Positions 34,074 to 41,753 of a stretch of DNA of 64,000 nt are shown here, piece after piece. The notes beneath the pieces were generated by a model, which ran no database searches, was not told where the DNA came from, and saw only the letters and a program-made list of their open reading frames with translations. Location: contig CAXXJI010000007.1 of NCBI GenBank assembly GCA_963666035.2, positions 124,001 through 188,000 of the forward strand, in the 5' to 3' direction. The DNA is from CALMFG01 sp963666035. Lineage in GTDB: Bacteria; Bacillota; Clostridia; Christensenellales; CALMFG01. Every line of letters begins with the position of its first letter. Positions within the stretch are counted from its first letter, which is position 1. The position numbers were made by a program, and so were the translations under genes.

Positions 34074-34631
34074 TTATTGGATAACTTGGATGATCTTGCT
34101 GATCATCCAGTCAAAGTATTCCCGGTCAAATTCTTCTTCTGTGTGAAATAAAGCTTTTGTAACGACACCGGTGATATTCGAAAATAAAAATCGCATGGCC
34201 ATTTTTGGCGGAACAGAAATTTTCCCCATCGCATACATCTTTTCAAAATACTCTAAAACACATTCTTTAGCAGCGTGATCGCGATGCGCCACACGCTTTC
34301 GCTCACCCACATCATGATGATCTCGAAAAACCATGCGCATTAAAGGCAGGTTTTTTTCCAAAGTGTCAAGCATCAGATCGGCGATCGTCCGTACATCTTT
34401 TTCAAGGTCATAAGTGGCCGAGTCGGTTAAGTATTGATGAACTTTAAAAGGATGTGATTTTTGTTTTAGGATCTCGGAGAACAAAGCGCGTTTGGTCTCA
34501 AAATTCCTAAAAACCGTCACTTCTGAAACACCGGCTTTTTCTGCAATCTCCTTGGTGGTGACGCTTTTAAAACCATTTTCTTCGAACAGCCGCGCTGCGG
34601 TGCGAATGATTTTTTCTTTTGCGGTAGACAT
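34074..34631 (-). CDS. TetR-family transcriptional repressor
   Basis: A 185-residue regulator. The helix-turn-helix is at residues about 25-45 (TTKEIAEKAGVSEVTVFRNF), preceded by the typical AARLFEENGF. The C-terminal ligand domain is divergent, as usual. It is the first gene of an operon with two ABC half-transporters, and an inverted repeat lies over its own -10 box. The simplest reading is a repressor that shuts off itself and the exporter until the exported compound binds. The ligand cannot be predicted. Confidence 0.9.
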   Translation of the reverse strand: MSTAKEKIIRTAARLFEENGFKSVTTKEIAEKAGVSEVTVFRNFETKRALFSEILKQKSHPFKVHQYLTDSATYDLEKDVRTIADLMLDTLEKNLPLMRMVFRDHHDVGERKRVAHRDHAAKECVLEYFEKMYAMGKISVPPKMAMRFLFSNITGVVTKALFHTEEEFDREYFDWMISKIIQVIQ

Positions 34632-34652
34632 AGTTTCTCCTCAAATACGAAT

Positions 34653-34664
34653 GTAAGCACTTAC
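34653..34664. promoter_or_regulatory. Likely TetR operator
   Basis: GTAAG and CTTAC arms separated by two bases lie between the likely -10 box and the start of the TetR gene, about 22 bases before its ATG. Position and symmetry suggest autorepression. Confidence 0.6.
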
Positions 34665-34665
34665 T

Positions 34666-34694
34666 AACATATACAAAAAAAGAGCATATGTAAA
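34666..34694 (-). promoter_or_regulatory. Promoter of the TetR-ABC operon
   Basis: TTTACA and TATGTT are separated by 17 bases on the minus strand. The -10 box abuts the inverted repeat at 34653-34664. Confidence 0.5.
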
Positions 34695-34733
34695 GCAAAA
34701 AGACTGAGTTCATAAATTATTTACAAAATAAAC

Positions 34734-34763
34734 TTTGACTTTCTTTGACCTATATTTTATAAT
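34734..34763 (+). promoter_or_regulatory. hsp20 promoter with CtsR operator
   Basis: TTTGACT-TTC-TTTGACC at 34734-34750 is an exact match to the CtsR direct-repeat operator read on this strand (TTTGACY-NTN-TTTGACY). It covers the -35 box TTGACT (34735-34740), which is 17 bases from TATAAT (34758-34763). Heat-shock control by CtsR is therefore likely; ctsR itself is outside the window. Confidence 0.8.
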
Positions 34764-34806
34764 GTCATCGTAGAAAAAATAAAAATATTTAAAGGAGGCA
34801 AAAACG

Positions 34807-35211
34807 ATGTTTGATTTAATTCCGGCAAGACCCAATCATTTATTTAACAGTTTTTTCAGAGATGATTTTCCGCGCTGGATGGATACGGCAAGAAGTTTGG
34901 AGACTGATATTAAAGAAACAGACACCGGTTATGAAATCAGCATGAACGTACCCGGCTATGACAAGGGCGATATCAGCGTAACAGCCAAAAACGATGTATT
35001 GACCGTATCGGCGGAAAAAAACGAAGTGAAGGAAGAGAATAACGAAAACTTTGTCAGAAGAGAACGCTGCTTTGGCAGACAGGAAAGAAGTTTTTCGTTA
35101 CAGGGCATTGATCAGGACAGCATCGACGCTTCTTATGAAAACGGCGTGCTGAAGATTTCGTTGAAAAAGGACGAAAAATATATCTCGGATAAAACGATTG
35201 AAATCAAGTAA
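34807..35211 (+). CDS. Small heat-shock protein, Hsp20/alpha-crystallin family
   Basis: A 134-residue ATP-independent holdase that binds unfolding proteins. The alpha-crystallin domain spans about residues 32-134. It has YEISMNVPGYDKGDISVTAKNDVLTV near 44 and the family hallmark ENGVLKISLKKDE near 115. An AAAGGAGG site lies before the ATG. The promoter carries a CtsR-type operator, so the gene should be induced by heat and protein-folding stress. It is monocistronic, with a terminator about 30 bases downstream. Confidence 0.93.
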   Translation: MFDLIPARPNHLFNSFFRDDFPRWMDTARSLETDIKETDTGYEISMNVPGYDKGDISVTAKNDVLTVSAEKNEVKEENNENFVRRERCFGRQERSFSLQGIDQDSIDASYENGVLKISLKKDEKYISDKTIEIK

Positions 35212-35241
35212 TCTTTTCTTAAAACTCTCTAACCCCTATTT

Positions 35242-35279
35242 AAAGGATCGCTTGCTAAAAATGCAGGCGGTCTTTTTTG
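35242..35279 (+). terminator. Terminator after hsp20
   Basis: GATCGCTTGC pairs with GCAGGCGGTC, including G-T pairs, followed by six T residues. Confidence 0.85.
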
Positions 35280-35322
35280 TAATGTCGATGTAAACGCGGT
35301 GTAAGCATAGTGTTTTTTTTTC

Positions 35323-35351
35323 TTGCGAAATGCTTTATCAGCCGATATAAT
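35323..35351 (+). promoter_or_regulatory. Promoter for trmL
   Basis: TTGCGA and TATAAT are separated by 17 bases. Transcription would start near 35358. That leaves only about 11 bases before the ATG at 35369, or 23 before the GTG at 35381. Confidence 0.6.
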
Positions 35352-35380
35352 GCAGATGAAAAGCTATCATGGGGGAGAAT

Positions 35381-35845
35381 GTGGGTTTTAATATTGTATT
35401 GGTGGAACCCGAGATTCCACAGAACACCGGAAACATTGCACGAACATGTGCCATTACCAATTCTAAGCTGCATCTTGTAAAACCTTTGGGTTTTGATTTG
35501 GACGAAAAACAGGCGCGAAGAGCCGGGCTGGATTACTGGCCGTACGCCAGCGTAGAAACACACGAAAACTTAGACGCGTTTTTTAACAAATATCAGGGAA
35601 GCAGATTTTTTTATGCATCCACAAAAGCAAAAAAACGCTATACGGAAGCGGAATTTAAAGAGGGTGACTATATTCTTTTTGGTAAAGAGACAGCTGGTCT
35701 GCCCGAAACCCTCATCAAAAACAATCCTGAAACTGCCATTAAAATACCGATGGACAGAGAAAGACGCTCATTGAATCTTTCTAATGCAGTTGCCATCGTG
35801 GTATACGAAGCACTGCGGCAGTTGGATTTTTTAGATTTGATTTAA
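35381..35845 (+). CDS. trmL: tRNA (cytidine/uridine-34 2'-O)-methyltransferase
   Basis: A SPOUT-class methyltransferase that modifies the wobble ribose of some leucine tRNAs. The N-terminus NIVLVEPEIPQNTGNIARTC and the later LFGKETAGLPE and IPMDRERRSLNLSNAVAIVVYE (knot motif, in pieces) are family hallmarks. The length of about 154 residues is normal. I place the start at GTG 35381, after a GGGGGAG stretch, because relatives begin two or three residues before NIVLVEP. The in-frame ATG at 35369 would add four residues but has almost no leader and no ribosome site. The Na/Pi gene follows after 34 bases. Confidence 0.92.
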   Translation: MGFNIVLVEPEIPQNTGNIARTCAITNSKLHLVKPLGFDLDEKQARRAGLDYWPYASVETHENLDAFFNKYQGSRFFYASTKAKKRYTEAEFKEGDYILFGKETAGLPETLIKNNPETAIKIPMDRERRSLNLSNAVAIVVYEALRQLDFLDLI

Positions 35846-35879
35846 ATAAAGATTAATATAGATTTTAGGAGAAAAGATT

Positions 35880-37550
35880 ATGACCACGACTGATATTGTA
35901 TTTGCGGTATTTAAGCTTCTGGGCGGCCTTGGAATATTCATATACGGTATGAAGATCATGAGTGAGGGCCTGCAGAACACTGCGGGTGATCGCTTGAGAA
36001 ACGGGCTTGAAAAAGTGACAAAAAATCGCTTTATGGGCTTGGCCGTTGGCGCAGGGATAACCGCGATCATTCAATCGTCTTCGGCCACCACGGTAATGGT
36101 CGTCGGCTTTGTCAACGCCGGAGTGATGAGCATTGTACAGGCGACGCCGGTCTTGATGGGCGCGAGCATTGGTACTACGGTTACGGCACAGATTGCGGCA
36201 CTAAAGCTGACAAAAATCGCGCCGATTTTCCTATTTATCGGCGTAATGATTATGATGTTGGGGAAAAAGCGTACGGTAAAACGTGTGGGCGAAGCGATGG
36301 CCGGTTTTGGTATCCTGTTTATGGGTCTAACCATCATGAGCGATGCGGTAAAACCCTTACGGGAATTGCAGGCTTTTAGCGACTTTATCGTCAATTTTCA
36401 AAGTCCTTTGCTGGGGATTTTGTTTGGAACGCTGTTTACGGCGATTATCCAATCCTCCTCTGCTACGATGGGTATCCTGATCGCGCTGGCCAGTGAAGGC
36501 CTTGTGACGCTGGACTCCAGCATTTATCTGATCATGGGACTTAACATCGGTACATGTATTACAGCGGTGCTGGCTTCTATCGGAACTAGCAAAACAGCCA
36601 AACGGACAGCCATGGTGCATTTGATGTTTAATGTGACCGGGGTGGTGGTTTTCTTCATTCTGGTACGCATTTTGCCGATTGTCCAGTGGGTGAAAGACTT
36701 TACTGGGCTGCTTTACTCGAATTCGACATCCGCGGCGGATTTGGCTAAAGCGGAATTGGCGAACTTCCATACGTTCTTTAATGTAACCACGGCGCTGCTG
36801 CTCATTGGTATACCCCAGGTGCTGATTAAGATTGCCGAACTAATTGTCCCTGGAGAAGACGCTGAAAAACCGCAAAAAAAGCTGAACTATATCACCGGTG
36901 CTTCAATTATCGATACTCCGACACTGGCCTTAGGACAAGCGCTTAAGGAAGTGAAGGATATGGCCGATCTGGCACTGGCTAACTTTAACCTGTCCATGAA
37001 GGCGTTTTTTGATAAAGACGAAACTGTGATCAATCAGGTGCTGGAGCAGGAGAAAATAGTAAATTTCTATAATCATGAACTGACGGCATTTTTGGCCAAA
37101 CTCAGTGCACAGGAGCTTCTGGCTTCCGATTCACTGCTCATCGCCGATTTGTTCCATGTGGTCACCGACTTAGAGCGTATCAGCGACCATGCTGAAAACT
37201 TTGTGGAGTATGCCACTGTCCGGATTGATCAGAAGGTTGAGATCACGAAAACGGCCAACGATGAACTGATGGCGATGCGAAACAACGTGACCGAAGCATT
37301 GGAAAAAGCAATCCATTCATTTGAACATGTTGATAGAACAGCGGCAAAAGAAGTGATTGAGATAGAAAAACTGGTGGATAAACAGGAGCTGGAATATAAA
37401 GAAAATCATATTGCGAGATTGACCAAAGGGCAATGCAGCCCCAAAGCCAGTATGATTTTCACCGACTTGATTACGAATCTTGAGCGTGTGGCGGACCATT
37501 CTACCAATATCGCGTATACTGTGCTGGAAGGTCAAAGAGAAAGTCGGTAA
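35880..37550 (+). CDS. Na/Pi cotransporter family protein with PhoU-like domain
   Basis: A 556-residue membrane protein of the NptA/YjbB type. Two inverted Na/Pi repeats are marked by QSSSATTVMVVGFVNAG near residue 64 and QSSSATMGILIALAS near 195, the sodium/phosphate-binding motifs. A C-terminal PhoU-like helical domain starts near 345 (ALGQALKEVKDMADLALANF). Such proteins move phosphate, in many bacteria outward, and the PhoU part is regulatory. An AGGAGAAAAG site precedes the ATG. Probably cotranscribed with trmL upstream. Confidence 0.9.
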   Translation: MTTTDIVFAVFKLLGGLGIFIYGMKIMSEGLQNTAGDRLRNGLEKVTKNRFMGLAVGAGITAIIQSSSATTVMVVGFVNAGVMSIVQATPVLMGASIGTTVTAQIAALKLTKIAPIFLFIGVMIMMLGKKRTVKRVGEAMAGFGILFMGLTIMSDAVKPLRELQAFSDFIVNFQSPLLGILFGTLFTAIIQSSSATMGILIALASEGLVTLDSSIYLIMGLNIGTCITAVLASIGTSKTAKRTAMVHLMFNVTGVVVFFILVRILPIVQWVKDFTGLLYSNSTSAADLAKAELANFHTFFNVTTALLLIGIPQVLIKIAELIVPGEDAEKPQKKLNYITGASIIDTPTLALGQALKEVKDMADLALANFNLSMKAFFDKDETVINQVLEQEKIVNFYNHELTAFLAKLSAQELLASDSLLIADLFHVVTDLERISDHAENFVEYATVRIDQKVEITKTANDELMAMRNNVTEALEKAIHSFEHVDRTAAKEVIEIEKLVDKQELEYKENHIARLTKGQCSPKASMIFTDLITNLERVADHSTNIAYTVLEGQRESR

Positions 37551-37582
37551 TAAATTCGCTTGAGCGGTTTAAGCGCCTTGTG

Positions 37583-37602
37583 TTATGCTGGTGATAGCAT
37601 AA
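37583..37602 (+). repeat. Inverted repeat upstream of the HAD-IIA gene
   Basis: TTATGCT and AGCATAA form a perfect 7-bp inverted repeat with a 6-base centre. It lies just before the AAGGA ribosome site of the gene at 37620. It may be an operator or an RNA hairpin; a -35-like TTGAGC lies 17 bases ahead of its left arm. Confidence 0.45.
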
Positions 37603-37619
37603 AAAGGACTTAAAACCGT

Positions 37620-38444
37620 ATGAAGAAGAAAAACGAAAAACTAAAGAAAATCAAAGCATTTGTTCTGGATATGGACGGAACGCTTTGGCTGGGAGATAAA
37701 ACCATCAACGGCGCAAAGGAACTGATCGGCTATTTAGCGGAGAGACCCTTTGCGTTTTACTTTTTTACCAATAACTCATCGAAAAACCCGAGGGAATATG
37801 TTGATAAAATAAATCGGCTTAAGATGGGTAGAGTTAAGCAAAGCCAGGTGATGACATCGGGCGATGTCACCGCTGCGTATGTATTGAGCCAGGTTAAAAA
37901 CCCGCGCGTTTTCGTCTGCGGTACGAAAGCGCTGAAACACCAGTTAAAGCGTATGGGTATACACGTGGTAACAGGCTCCGATGAAGCGATTGATTTTGCA
38001 GTGCTCGGTTTTGACACGGAATTGACCTATCAAAAGCTGACGATTTTGACCGATTATATCATGGACGGGGTGACCTATCTTGCAACCAATATGGACGATG
38101 TTTGTCCGCTCGGAGGCGGACGGTTTTTGCTGGACTGCCGATCCATCGCTAAAATGATTGAGAACGCCACCGGAAAGCCGCCGAAGTTTTTGGGCAAGCC
38201 AGAACAGCCGACCATTGATTATATTTTATCCGCCACCGGACTTGCACCCGAAGAGATTGCTATCGTTGGGGACAGATTGTATACGGACATGGCCACCGCG
38301 GAAAAAGGCGGCATGCTGGGCATTGCGGTTTTAAGCGGGGAGACAACCAATGCGGATATTAAGAGAAGTGAAGTTAAGCCGGATTTGGTTTATAATGATG
38401 TGGCAGAACTGCTCCAAGATCTAAAGGAGATTTTTGATGAATAA
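37620..38444 (+). CDS. HAD-IIA family (NagD-like) phosphatase
   Basis: A 274-residue phosphatase of the NagD/PNPase-like HAD group. Motif I VLDMDGTLWLGDKTI is near residue 15, and motif II FFTNNSSKNPREY near 42 is typical of class IIA. KPEQPTIDYIL near 195 and GDRLYTDMATAEKGGM near 214 complete the active site. Relatives remove phosphate from nucleotides or sugar phosphates, and the exact substrate is open. AAGGA precedes the ATG by about 11 bases. It overlaps the asparaginase gene by 8 bases, so the two are made together. Confidence 0.88.
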   Translation: MKKKNEKLKKIKAFVLDMDGTLWLGDKTINGAKELIGYLAERPFAFYFFTNNSSKNPREYVDKINRLKMGRVKQSQVMTSGDVTAAYVLSQVKNPRVFVCGTKALKHQLKRMGIHVVTGSDEAIDFAVLGFDTELTYQKLTILTDYIMDGVTYLATNMDDVCPLGGGRFLLDCRSIAKMIENATGKPPKFLGKPEQPTIDYILSATGLAPEEIAIVGDRLYTDMATAEKGGMLGIAVLSGETTNADIKRSEVKPDLVYNDVAELLQDLKEIFDE

Positions 38445-39450
38445 GATTCTAATTTGTTTTACCGGCGGCACATTTGGCTCACAAACCAGCCGCAAAGGCG
38501 TGATGAATGTATCAGAAAAAGCACATCAATGGTTTATTGAATATATTGAAGAGGCCTTTGAAAGTCAGGTGGAGTTTACGTATCTGCACGCGGCGATGAT
38601 GCTGAGCGAAAATATGCATCCGGAAATATGGGAAAAGATCACTCACGGCTTAAATGAAGTTTTCGAATATCACCATGATTTTGACGGGATCATCGTGATT
38701 CATGGCAGCGACACAGCCGTATATACAGCTGGATTTTTAGGACATTACTATAAGCGTTTACCGATTCCGATTGTGGTGACAGCGGCAAATGCACCCATAC
38801 GCGAATTCCGGTCCAATGGCATCAATAACTTTGAAGCATCGGTGGACTTTATACTGCGAGAAAAACGATTGGGCACTTTCTTTATCTATCAAAAAAACGG
38901 CAACCATGGAGATATTGTGGTTTATCCTTCGGATGGTGTGCTGAACGCTTCGCCCTATACGGAAGAATTTGAAGCGACGACGCGTGAGCCTTATGGGGTG
39001 ATGATGGATAGAAAATTTGTCGGGCAGCCGGACACACGTAAACCAGCGGATAATTTGACTTGGCGATTTAATTCTTTTACCTATCAAAAACGTGTGATGG
39101 GCATTATGCCATATGTGGGTCTGGACTATTCAACGTTTAATCTGGAGGGCATTTCGGCGGTGGTGCACGGAGCGTTTCATTCCAACACGTTTAACACACT
39201 GGTAGGAGCTGATTATGTGGAATACTCTTTGTTGTGGTTTGCCAAAGAGTGCGAAGCAAAAGGCGTAGACGTATATTTAGCGGATTTTCCGGTTAACCGT
39301 TTGGATTCACCCGTGTATGAGTCCACGGAGATCTTGCTGGAGTCCAGGGTTGAGATTATCTATCTGCCGGTGGAAAATGTGTTTGCAAAAGCGGTTTATG
39401 CCTATAATCAGACCGAAAAAGACCCCAGAAAGGTTATGCTTGAAGAATAA
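38437..39450 (+). CDS. L-asparaginase type I-like protein
   Basis: A 337-residue protein of the asparaginase/glutaminase family, which converts asparagine to aspartate and ammonia. The first catalytic threonine region is CFTGGTFGS near residue 8, and the second is VIHGSDTAVYTAGFL near 88, matching the HGTDTM motif with Ser in place of the first Thr. TAANAPIREFRSNGINN near 110 is also typical. No signal peptide is present, so the enzyme is cytoplasmic (type I). The start used is ATG 38437, 7 bases after AAGGAG and inside the end of the HAD gene. The HGSD variant leaves some doubt over substrate. Confidence 0.85.
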   Translation: MNKILICFTGGTFGSQTSRKGVMNVSEKAHQWFIEYIEEAFESQVEFTYLHAAMMLSENMHPEIWEKITHGLNEVFEYHHDFDGIIVIHGSDTAVYTAGFLGHYYKRLPIPIVVTAANAPIREFRSNGINNFEASVDFILREKRLGTFFIYQKNGNHGDIVVYPSDGVLNASPYTEEFEATTREPYGVMMDRKFVGQPDTRKPADNLTWRFNSFTYQKRVMGIMPYVGLDYSTFNLEGISAVVHGAFHSNTFNTLVGADYVEYSLLWFAKECEAKGVDVYLADFPVNRLDSPVYESTEILLESRVEIIYLPVENVFAKAVYAYNQTEKDPRKVMLEE

Positions 39451-39463
39451 ATAAAGGTTTTTT

Positions 39464-39490
39464 TAAGCCTTCCGATGGAGGGCTTTTTGT
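39464..39490 (+). terminator. Terminator after the asparaginase gene
   Basis: AAGCCTTCC and GGAGGGCTT form a stem followed by five T residues. Confidence 0.8.
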
Positions 39491-39519
39491 TCGTAAAAGT
39501 TCGTAAAACTTTTATGAAC
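39489..39519. repeat. Long inverted repeat upstream of the smsCB promoter
   Basis: GTTCGTAAAAGTT and AACTTTTATGAAC form a 13-base arm pair with one mismatch and a short centre. It ends 13 bases before the -35 box of the iron-sulfur assembly genes. It is a candidate binding site for an iron-sulfur regulator. It also partly overlaps the preceding terminator T-run. Confidence 0.55.
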
Positions 39520-39532
39520 GGGCAAAAGAGTA

Positions 39533-39561
39533 TTGCCAAAATGAATTCCTAGTATTATAAT
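39533..39561 (+). promoter_or_regulatory. Promoter of smsC-smsB
   Basis: TTGCCA and TATAAT are separated by 17 bases, 30 bases before the ATG at 39592. Confidence 0.7.
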
Positions 39562-39591
39562 CAGAATTAATCAAAAATTAAGGAGTTTTGA

Positions 39592-40329
39592 ATGCTTGAG
39601 TTAAAAAACGTGTCGCTGAAAATCGGTCAGGATCGGTTTGAAGTGCTGAAAAATATCAATCTAAAACTAGACGAGAAAAAGCTGTATGTACTGACGGGGC
39701 CGAACGGCGGCGGAAAATCATCGCTGGCCAAGTTGGTGATGGGAATAGAAAAACCAACAGTGGGCAAAATCCTTTTGGACGGTGAGGACATTACCGGGCT
39801 TTCGGTTACAGATCGGGCGAAGAAGGGCATCGGTTATGCGTTCCAGCATCCGCCCCGCTTTAAAGGGATACAAGTGCGCGAGATGCTGAAACTGGCGATG
39901 GATGCGGCCAGCGCACCGATGCGTGATTTACTTTTACAGGTGGGGCTTTGCGCGCGGGATTATTTAACCCGTGATCTTGATGCCACCCTTTCGGGCGGCG
40001 AGATTAAGCGCATTGAGATTGCTTCTATTCTGGCACGTCAGCTGAAAGTGGCAGTGTTCGACGAGCCGGAGGCTGGCATTGACCTTTGGTCGTTCCAAAA
40101 ACTGGCCCAGACATTTAACACGATGCATGAAAAGCTTGATACCACCATTGTCATTATCTCTCATCAGGAACGCATTTTGGAGCTGGCAGATGAGATTATT
40201 CTGGTGGAAAACGGGAGGATTACCGAAGGTGTATCGCTTGAGAGCATCTTAAATCGACAGGATACCACCATGGGCTGCGATTGCTATGACGGTGAGGAGG
40301 TATCTTTGGATGCTGAACGCGTTGGATAG
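39592..40329 (+). CDS. SufC/SmsC-type ATPase of minimal iron-sulfur assembly
   Basis: A 245-residue soluble ABC ATPase of the SufC group. Walker A GPNGGGKSSL is near residue 36, the Q-loop GYAFQHPPRFKG near 80 is typical of SufC, the signature is LSGGEIKRIEIASIL near 131, and Walker B is VAVFDEPEAGID near 153. It powers conformational changes of the SufB/D-like partner encoded next, with which it overlaps by 20 bases. No sufS, sufU or sufD gene is present. The two-gene unit matches the SMS (SmsC-SmsB) minimal system described for archaea and anaerobic bacteria. Confidence 0.88.
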   Translation: MLELKNVSLKIGQDRFEVLKNINLKLDEKKLYVLTGPNGGGKSSLAKLVMGIEKPTVGKILLDGEDITGLSVTDRAKKGIGYAFQHPPRFKGIQVREMLKLAMDAASAPMRDLLLQVGLCARDYLTRDLDATLSGGEIKRIEIASILARQLKVAVFDEPEAGIDLWSFQKLAQTFNTMHEKLDTTIVIISHQERILELADEIILVENGRITEGVSLESILNRQDTTMGCDCYDGEEVSLDAERVG

Positions 40330-41230
40330 AACCTTACTTGAAAAAGTTGCTGACTTGCATAGTGTACCGATTGGGGCCTACAGCATCCGTAAAAACGGTG
40401 TAGGCATCCAGAAGAACTCAACGGCCAATATCACCGTGGAAGCGAAAACCGATAAACCGGGCATCAACGTGACGGTGAAACCTGGGACGGTTAACGAGAG
40501 CGTGCATATTCCGGCGCTGGTGACAGAAGAGGACACGGAAGATAAGGTATATAACACCATCATCGTCGGTGAAAACAGCGATGTATTGGTTGTGGCGGGA
40601 TGCGGTATTCATAATGCCGGTGGAAAAACTGCAAGACATGACGGTGTACATGATTTCTACGTCAAAAAGGGCGCGAAAATGCGCTATGTGGAAAAGCACT
40701 ATGGTCAGGGGCCTGGCGTTGGGCAGAAAATATTGAACCCCAAAACCGAGATTTGGGCGGAAGCGGACAGCGTAGTGGAGCTGGAACTGGTGCAGATTGA
40801 AGGCGTTGATGACACCAACCGGCAAACTACCGTGCATTTGGGTGACAGAGCCAGGCTGATCGTCACTGAGAGACTGTTGACCACCGGGATACAAACAGCG
40901 GTATCAAGCGTCAACATCAAACTGGAAGGCGAGGATAGCACCGCGCAGGTGATATCGCGCTCGGTGGCGCGGGATAAATCCAAGCAGGATTTCTTTTTTG
41001 ACCTGTCGGGAGAGAACAAAAGCCGTGGGCACATCCAGTGTGATGCGATCATCATGGACGAAGCCACCGTGCTATCCACGCCAAAAGTGTCGGCCTATCA
41101 CAACGAAGCACAGTTGGTGCATGAAGCGGCGATTGGACGATTAGAGTCCGAGCAGTTGATTAAGCTGATGAGCATCGGCCTGACTGAAGCAGAAGCGGAG
41201 AACACCATCCTCAATGGATTTCTAAAATAA
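40310..41230 (+). CDS. SufB/SmsB-type iron-sulfur assembly scaffold
   Basis: A 306-residue SufB/SufD-family protein with the right-handed beta-helix core of this family. Family segments include VVAGCGIHNAGGKTARHDGVH near residue 95, FVKKGAKM-like YVKKGAKMRYVEKHYG near 122, and the C-terminal helix region VHEAAIGRLESEQLIKLMSIGLTEAEAE. It is shorter than SufB of the full SUF system. It probably pairs with the overlapping ATPase to build or hold clusters. The start at ATG 40310 is chosen because GAGGAGG lies 9 bases before it; an ATG 8 codons earlier lacks a site. Confidence 0.88.
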   Translation: MLNALDRTLLEKVADLHSVPIGAYSIRKNGVGIQKNSTANITVEAKTDKPGINVTVKPGTVNESVHIPALVTEEDTEDKVYNTIIVGENSDVLVVAGCGIHNAGGKTARHDGVHDFYVKKGAKMRYVEKHYGQGPGVGQKILNPKTEIWAEADSVVELELVQIEGVDDTNRQTTVHLGDRARLIVTERLLTTGIQTAVSSVNIKLEGEDSTAQVISRSVARDKSKQDFFFDLSGENKSRGHIQCDAIIMDEATVLSTPKVSAYHNEAQLVHEAAIGRLESEQLIKLMSIGLTEAEAENTILNGFLK

Positions 41231-41242
41231 TACTGTTTAAAG

Positions 41243-41269
41243 CAAAAAAAGCCCGAAAGGGCTTTTTTG
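41243..41269. terminator. Bidirectional terminator between smsB and the GNAT gene
   Basis: AAAAAAGCCC-GAAA-GGGCTTTTTT, a stable tetraloop hairpin between converging operons. Confidence 0.9.
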
Positions 41270-41281
41270 TTATTGATAATA

Positions 41282-41740
41282 TCAACGATGGCAATCGCTG
41301 GGGTATTGCACTTCCTCGGCAGTCACCATCATGGGCACATGTTCGATACCGGCTTCCATATAGTTTTCGCCGTCTCGAATAAACCCGAATCGCGCATAAA
41401 AATCCACTGCGTGCAATTGAGCACCCAAGTGGGCTTCTTTGGCACCCATCTGAAAAGCCTTAAACAGCAAAAGCCGCATGATGAGATCGCCGTAATGTTT
41501 GCCGCGCTCAATTTTTAACACAGCAATGCGCCCCAACTTAAAGCCGTATTCTTGCGGCACCATGCGTGCGCACCCCACCGGCGCACCGTCGGCATAAACC
41601 ACCAAATGCATGGCGGATTTATCGTATTCGTCGTGCTCAATATCAACGGGACAGCCTTGCTCTTCTACAAAGACGGTATCCCGGATCATCATCGCGTCGC
41701 TGATGTCATCGACCCCTAAAAACCATCGGTTGGTCACCAT
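41282..41740 (-). CDS. GNAT-family N-acetyltransferase
   Basis: A 152-residue acetyl-CoA-dependent acetyltransferase. The acetyl-CoA site is seen in KLGRIAVLKIERGKHYGDLIMRLL near residue 69, where the usual R/QxxGxG/A loop reads RGKHYG. AHLGAQLHAVDFYARFGF near 98 matches the C-terminal GNAT strand of the YjcF/ElaA-like group. The substrate is unknown. It starts 13 bases after dnaB and is the last gene of the yybS-gdpP-rplI-dnaB operon, just before a terminator. Confidence 0.82.
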   Translation of the reverse strand: MVTNRWFLGVDDISDAMMIRDTVFVEEQGCPVDIEHDEYDKSAMHLVVYADGAPVGCARMVPQEYGFKLGRIAVLKIERGKHYGDLIMRLLLFKAFQMGAKEAHLGAQLHAVDFYARFGFIRDGENYMEAGIEHVPMMVTAEEVQYPSDCHR

Positions 41741-41753
41741 ATGCTAATTTGCC

